Assembly: GCA_948762645.1 (NCBI GenBank)
Contig: CAQBRY010000067.1
Location: 1-7,152, forward strand
Length of the DNA stretch: 7,152 nucleotides
Source of the DNA: an uncultured Eubacteriales bacterium
GTDB lineage: Bacteria > Bacillota > Clostridia > Oscillospirales > Acutalibacteraceae
Direction: 5' to 3'
Shown: one piece after another, positions 6,728 to 7,152 of the stretch
Position numbering within the stretch: the first letter of the stretch is position 1
Layout: each line of letters begins with the position of its first letter
Notes under the pieces: model-generated
Told to the model about the DNA's origin: nothing
Database searches by the model: none
Seen by the model: the letters and a program-made list of their open reading frames with translations, nothing else
Position numbers and translations under genes: made by a program

Positions 6728-7129
6728 TTATAGATTATTTACAGCTTCGTTTGCTTTCTCATAATCAATTTTTCCTCTTTTTGTAAATGGGTCCAGTATG
6801 CTGTCTGCACTTTTTATAGAATTGGCGACAGTTTTATAACCAGATATTACAAACCCCTCACTTAACAGTCTGTATATTGCCAGAAATAAAATTTTAAAGC
6901 ATTCATCTTTATTACTAATACGTTCATTATTAAAAAGAAAAGAAGAAAAGTCAGAATTAATGGCATTAAATATCATATCTATGGTATCAAATACCTTTCT
7001 GAATTTATCTTCTAGTATATCTTTACCAAATTCAAGGACTTTATTTTCTACCTGGTCATTAAGTTCTGTACCTTTTTGGTATAGCTGGTCTAATTTGTCT
7101 TTGCTTTTCTTAAAACCTTTTAATAACAC
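6728..7129 (-). CDS. Hypothetical small helical protein, possibly the remaining part of a larger gene
   Basis: 133 residues; I do not recognise the family. The protein is predicted mostly helical: a basic, charged N-terminus (KGFKKSKDKLDQLYQKG), amphipathic segments through residue 60, then one moderately hydrophobic stretch near 80-95 (ILFLAIYRLLSEGFVI) that is short and polar-flanked, so a membrane span is doubtful. No signal peptide and no catalytic motif are visible. The start is GTG at 7129, supported by GGAG ten bases upstream (7143-7140). The codon directly before it is TAA, and the frame before that stop is open to the window edge (MLWRIV from an ATG at 7150). It could therefore be either a complete small gene or the downstream part of a gene interrupted by a stop. 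A second short open frame (27 codons, 6734-6654) overlaps its end in another frame. Its role and any link to the kinase/Nudix pair are unknown. Confidence 0.5.
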   Translation of the reverse strand: MLLKGFKKSKDKLDQLYQKGTELNDQVENKVLEFGKDILEDKFRKVFDTIDMIFNAINSDFSSFLFNNERISNKDECFKILFLAIYRLLSEGFVISGYKTVANSIKSADSILDPFTKRGKIDYEKANEAVNNL

Positions 7130-7139
7130 TTACACTATT

Positions 7140-7143
7140 CTCC
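7140..7143 (-). promoter_or_regulatory. Ribosome binding site for the GTG start at 7129
   Basis: GGAG on the minus strand, ten bases before the GTG. It is the main reason to accept GTG as a real start rather than treating the frame as a broken tail. Confidence 0.45.
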
Positions 7144-7152
7144 ACAGCATAG

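Noticed and set aside
1..7152. CRISPR array, tRNA, rRNA or riboswitch
   Set aside because: No regularly spaced repeats, cloverleaf-like segment or known conserved RNA motif was seen on either strand.

Overview
The window is strongly AT-rich, and every gene-like object in it reads on the minus strand. Shine-Dalgarno sites of the GGAG, AGGAGG and GAGGT type, the low GC and a decayed ISAs1-family transposase suggest a low-GC Firmicute, probably a clostridium or a Lachnospiraceae-like anaerobe. This is an inference from composition and style; no marker gene is present to fix the taxon.

In the direction of transcription (right to left), the layout is as follows. (1) 7129-6728: a short, helical, unrecognised protein starting with GTG, directly preceded by an in-frame stop. 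(2) 6727-6026: about 700 bases without a convincing gene, holding a GC-rich perfect hairpin (6546-6573), a 9-base direct repeat, and a 10-base-arm palindrome inside a cluster of TTTTGTA motifs. (3) 6072-4765: an ISAs1-family transposase that keeps a good promoter and ribosome binding site but is broken by many frameshifts and stops. (4) 4552-2585: an intact 655-residue protein with a C-terminal Nudix domain and a long N-terminal part of uncertain fold. (5) 2309-345: an intact 654-residue protein with two guanylate-kinase-like P-loop domains, the second split by an insertion of roughly 200 residues. (6) 263 to beyond the left edge: the start of a leucine-rich-repeat protein.

The part most worth attention is 1-4552. 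A Nudix-type phosphohydrolase and a double nucleotide-kinase-like protein of almost equal size lie in the same orientation, followed by a leucine-rich-repeat protein, beside a decayed insertion sequence. Neither large protein is a housekeeping enzyme: both are about three times the length of the single-domain family members and carry large unassigned regions. A plausible reading is an accessory nucleotide-processing system, for example in conflict, signalling or nucleotide modification, in which the kinase-like protein makes or senses a phosphorylated compound and the Nudix protein hydrolyses or binds a related one. That link is inference from gene order only. The 275-base gap between the two large genes contains promoter-like sequences, so they may be transcribed separately.
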